Assembly: GCA_030066215.1 (NCBI GenBank)
Contig: JASJCA010000031.1
Span: forward strand, 1 to 48,736
Length of the DNA: 48,736 bases
Direction of reading: 5' to 3'
Source of the DNA: Rhodobacter sp.
GTDB taxonomy: Bacteria > Pseudomonadota > Alphaproteobacteria > Rhodobacterales > Rhodobacteraceae
Under the pieces are notes generated by a model that was given only the letters and a program-made list of their open reading frames with translations, did not search any database and had not been told where the DNA came from. This document shows, in pieces, positions 46,944-48,736 of the stretch (positions are counted from its first letter, which is position 1; each line of letters opens with the position of its first letter). Position numbers and translations under genes: made by a program.

Positions 46944-47773
46944 TGCAACGATTTCAGACATTTGACGGCGTGTCGCTCGCCTATCGCGACGACGGCGCGG
47001 GGCTGCCGGTGCTGTGCTTGTCGGGGCTGACGCGCAACGGCAGCGACTTCGATTACGTGGCGCCGCACCTAGGCGACGTGCGCCTGATCCGGCTCGATTA
47101 TCGCGGCCGCGGCGCGTCCGACTGGGCCGATCCGGCAACCTATACGGTGCCGGTCGAGGCGCGCGACGCGCTGGCCCTGCTCGACCATCTGGGGCTTCAG
47201 AAGGCGGCGATCCTCGGCACCTCGCGCGGCGGGCTGATCGCGATGTTTCTCGCCGCCACCGCGAAGGACCGGCTGATCGGCGCCTGCCTCAACGACATCG
47301 GGCCGGAGGTCGCGCCCGAGGGGCTGGAGGTGATCAAGGGCTTCGTCGGCCGCAACCCCGGCGCACGCAGCTTCGAAGAGGCGGCATTGGCGCGGGCAAC
47401 GCTGATGGCGGGGTTCGAGGATGTGCCGGCCGCCCGCTGGATGGAGGAGGTCAAAAAGCACTTCATCGACACCGGTGCGGGGCTGAAGATCAACTACGAC
47501 CCCGATCTGGCCCGGATCTTCGACGCGCCCGCACCCGAGGCAAACCCCGCGCCGCCGGATTTCTGGCCCGCCTTCGACGCCCTGCAGGACCTGCCGCTGG
47601 CCTGCATCCGGGGCGCGAATTCGGACCTTCTGAGCCCGGCGACCTTCGCCGAGATGACACGCCGCCGGCCGGACATGATCGCGGTCGAGGTGCCCAAGCG
47701 CGGCCATGTGCCGTTCCTCGACGAGCCCGAGGCGCTGACCGGCCTCCGCGCCTGGCTCGGGGCCTGCCGATGA
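46943..47773 (+). CDS. Alpha/beta hydrolase
   Basis: 276 residues of the alpha/beta hydrolase fold. The oxyanion segment is LPVLCLSGLTRNGSDF, and the nucleophile is Ser94 in the elbow LGTSRGGLIA. The catalytic His is in KRGHVPFLDEPEA (near residue 256) and an Asp is expected in the strand containing RGANSDLLSP. It begins inside the stop codon of the dehalogenase gene (TGATG) and its stop overlaps the start of the dehydratase gene (ATGA), making a tightly coupled three-gene unit. The substrate, probably an ester or lactone, cannot be read. Confidence 0.88.
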   Translation: MQRFQTFDGVSLAYRDDGAGLPVLCLSGLTRNGSDFDYVAPHLGDVRLIRLDYRGRGASDWADPATYTVPVEARDALALLDHLGLQKAAILGTSRGGLIAMFLAATAKDRLIGACLNDIGPEVAPEGLEVIKGFVGRNPGARSFEEAALARATLMAGFEDVPAARWMEEVKKHFIDTGAGLKINYDPDLARIFDAPAPEANPAPPDFWPAFDALQDLPLACIRGANSDLLSPATFAEMTRRRPDMIAVEVPKRGHVPFLDEPEALTGLRAWLGACR

Positions 47774-48736
47774 ACATCGACATGATCGAGGCCGCCGCCG
47801 CGCGGCTTGCCGGCCATGCCCGGCGCACGCCGCTTCTGTCCTCGCCGTTTCTCGACGAAATCGCAGGGCGGCGGGTGCTGGTCAAATGCGAATGCCTGCA
47901 GGTGACCGGCAGCTTCAAGTTCCGCGGCGGGTGGTCGGCGGTCTCGGCGCTCGACCCCCAGACGCGCGCCCGCGGCGTGCTGGCGTTCTCGTCTGGCAAC
48001 CATGCCCAGGGCGTGGCGCGGGCGGCGGAACTTCATGACGTGCCGGCGGTGATCGTGATGCCCAAGGACGCGCCGGCGCTGAAGATTGCGAACACACGCG
48101 CCTACGGTGCCGAGGTGGTGCTGTACGACCGGGCGGGCGGCGAGGACCGGCACGCGATCGGCGCGGAGTTGGCCGAAAGCCGCGGGCTCACGCTGATCAA
48201 GCCCTATGACGAGCCGCAGGTGATCGCGGGCCAAGGCACCACGGGGCTCGAGATCGCCGAACAAGCTGCCGAAGCGGGCGTGACCGAGGCCGACGTGCTG
48301 GTCTGCTGTGGCGGCGGCGGGCTCACGAGCGGCATCGCGCTGGCGCTCGAGGCCAAGGCGCCCGACCTGCGCGCCCGGCCGGTGGAGCCTGAGGGTTTCG
48401 ACGACGTGGCGCGCTCGCTGCGGTCGGGCGGGATCGAGCGCAACAACGCCATCGACGGTTCGATCTGTGACGCGATCCTGACCGACGCGCCGGGGCGGCT
48501 GACCTTCCCAATCCTGCAGCGGCTTTGCGGGTCCGGGATCGTGGTCAGCGACGACGACTGCCTGCGTGCGATGGCCGTGGCCTTCGCCCGGCTGAAGCTG
48601 GTGATCGAGCCCGGCGGCGCCGCCGCCCTGGCCGCTGCGCTGTTCCATCCGGACGCCGTGAAAGGCGACGCGGTGATCGCCGTGGCGACCGGTGGCAACG
48701 TCGACGCGCCGCTATTCATCCGGGCGCTGCAGACCC
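47770..48736 (+). CDS. Threonine dehydratase-like PLP enzyme, partial
   Basis: An open frame without stop runs from ATG 47770 to the right edge (322 codons visible). It belongs to the fold-type II threonine/serine dehydratase family: PLP lysine Lys50 in VTGSFKFRGG, FSSGNHAQGVA, the glycine-rich loop CCGGGGLTSG and VATGGNVDAPLF near the C-terminal end. It resembles YhfP/serine-racemase-like or beta-hydroxyaspartate dehydratase proteins more than IlvA, because no ACT domain can follow within typical length. The start overlaps the hydrolase stop (ATGA). It is a different subgroup from the dehydratase at 3956-4927. The reaction is deamination of a hydroxy amino acid; substrate unknown. Confidence 0.88.
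   Translation, partial: MNIDMIEAAAARLAGHARRTPLLSSPFLDEIAGRRVLVKCECLQVTGSFKFRGGWSAVSALDPQTRARGVLAFSSGNHAQGVARAAELHDVPAVIVMPKDAPALKIANTRAYGAEVVLYDRAGGEDRHAIGAELAESRGLTLIKPYDEPQVIAGQGTTGLEIAEQAAEAGVTEADVLVCCGGGGLTSGIALALEAKAPDLRARPVEPEGFDDVARSLRSGGIERNNAIDGSICDAILTDAPGRLTFPILQRLCGSGIVVSDDDCLRAMAVAFARLKLVIEPGGAAALAAALFHPDAVKGDAVIAVATGGNVDAPLFIRALQT

Overview
The window is GC-rich alphaproteobacterial DNA, most probably from the family Rhodobacteraceae (roseobacter-type). The lysC-ptsP gene order, a bciA-type 8-vinyl reductase, a DUF1178 protein and the density of short intergenic palindromes support this. Nothing looks like plasmid replication, phage or IS DNA, and I saw no tRNA, rRNA or CRISPR array.

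Layout. 1-5 kb: a secreted glutathione peroxidase-like protein translationally coupled to an AcuC-type deacetylase, a Nudix hydrolase, a DUF1178 protein, a palindrome-rich gap, a methyltransferase and a threonine dehydratase. 5-16 kb: housekeeping and salvage genes (lysC, ptsP, a marR/cytochrome b561 divergent pair, GNAT, flavin reductase, flavodoxin, mtnP, apt, bciA) with five copies of a structured repeat between them. 16-24 kb: FAD-linked dehydrogenase, MBL-fold protein, ABC1/UbiB kinase, mnmH (selU), and a kefF-kefC-like potassium efflux pair. 24-35 kb: an eight-gene minus-strand operon (PhyH dioxygenase, MBL-fold hydrolase, family-5 solute-binding protein, second PhyH dioxygenase, two permeases, fused double ATPase, GH38 alpha-mannosidase) with a divergent AraC regulator, followed by a sulfatase/phosphonate-monoester-hydrolase-like enzyme. 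38-43 kb: a TetR repressor divergent from an RND adaptor-pump pair across a clear operator. 43-48.7 kb: MATE exporter, methyltransferase, VOC protein, then an overlapping cluster HAD dehalogenase - alpha/beta hydrolase - threonine dehydratase-like enzyme that runs off the end.

The two strongest signals beyond ordinary genes are: (1) a family of seven dispersed intergenic elements, full length about 171 bp, with three hairpins, compensatory base changes in the last hairpin, and length differences that are all multiples of three; one copy has lost its centre between direct repeats and one carries a second palindromic element inside it; (2) the 24-35 kb AraC/ABC/GH38/PhyH operon, which looks like a self-contained uptake and breakdown system for an unidentified, probably alpha-mannosylated, compound. 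Functions are inferred from motifs read by eye; no database search was run.
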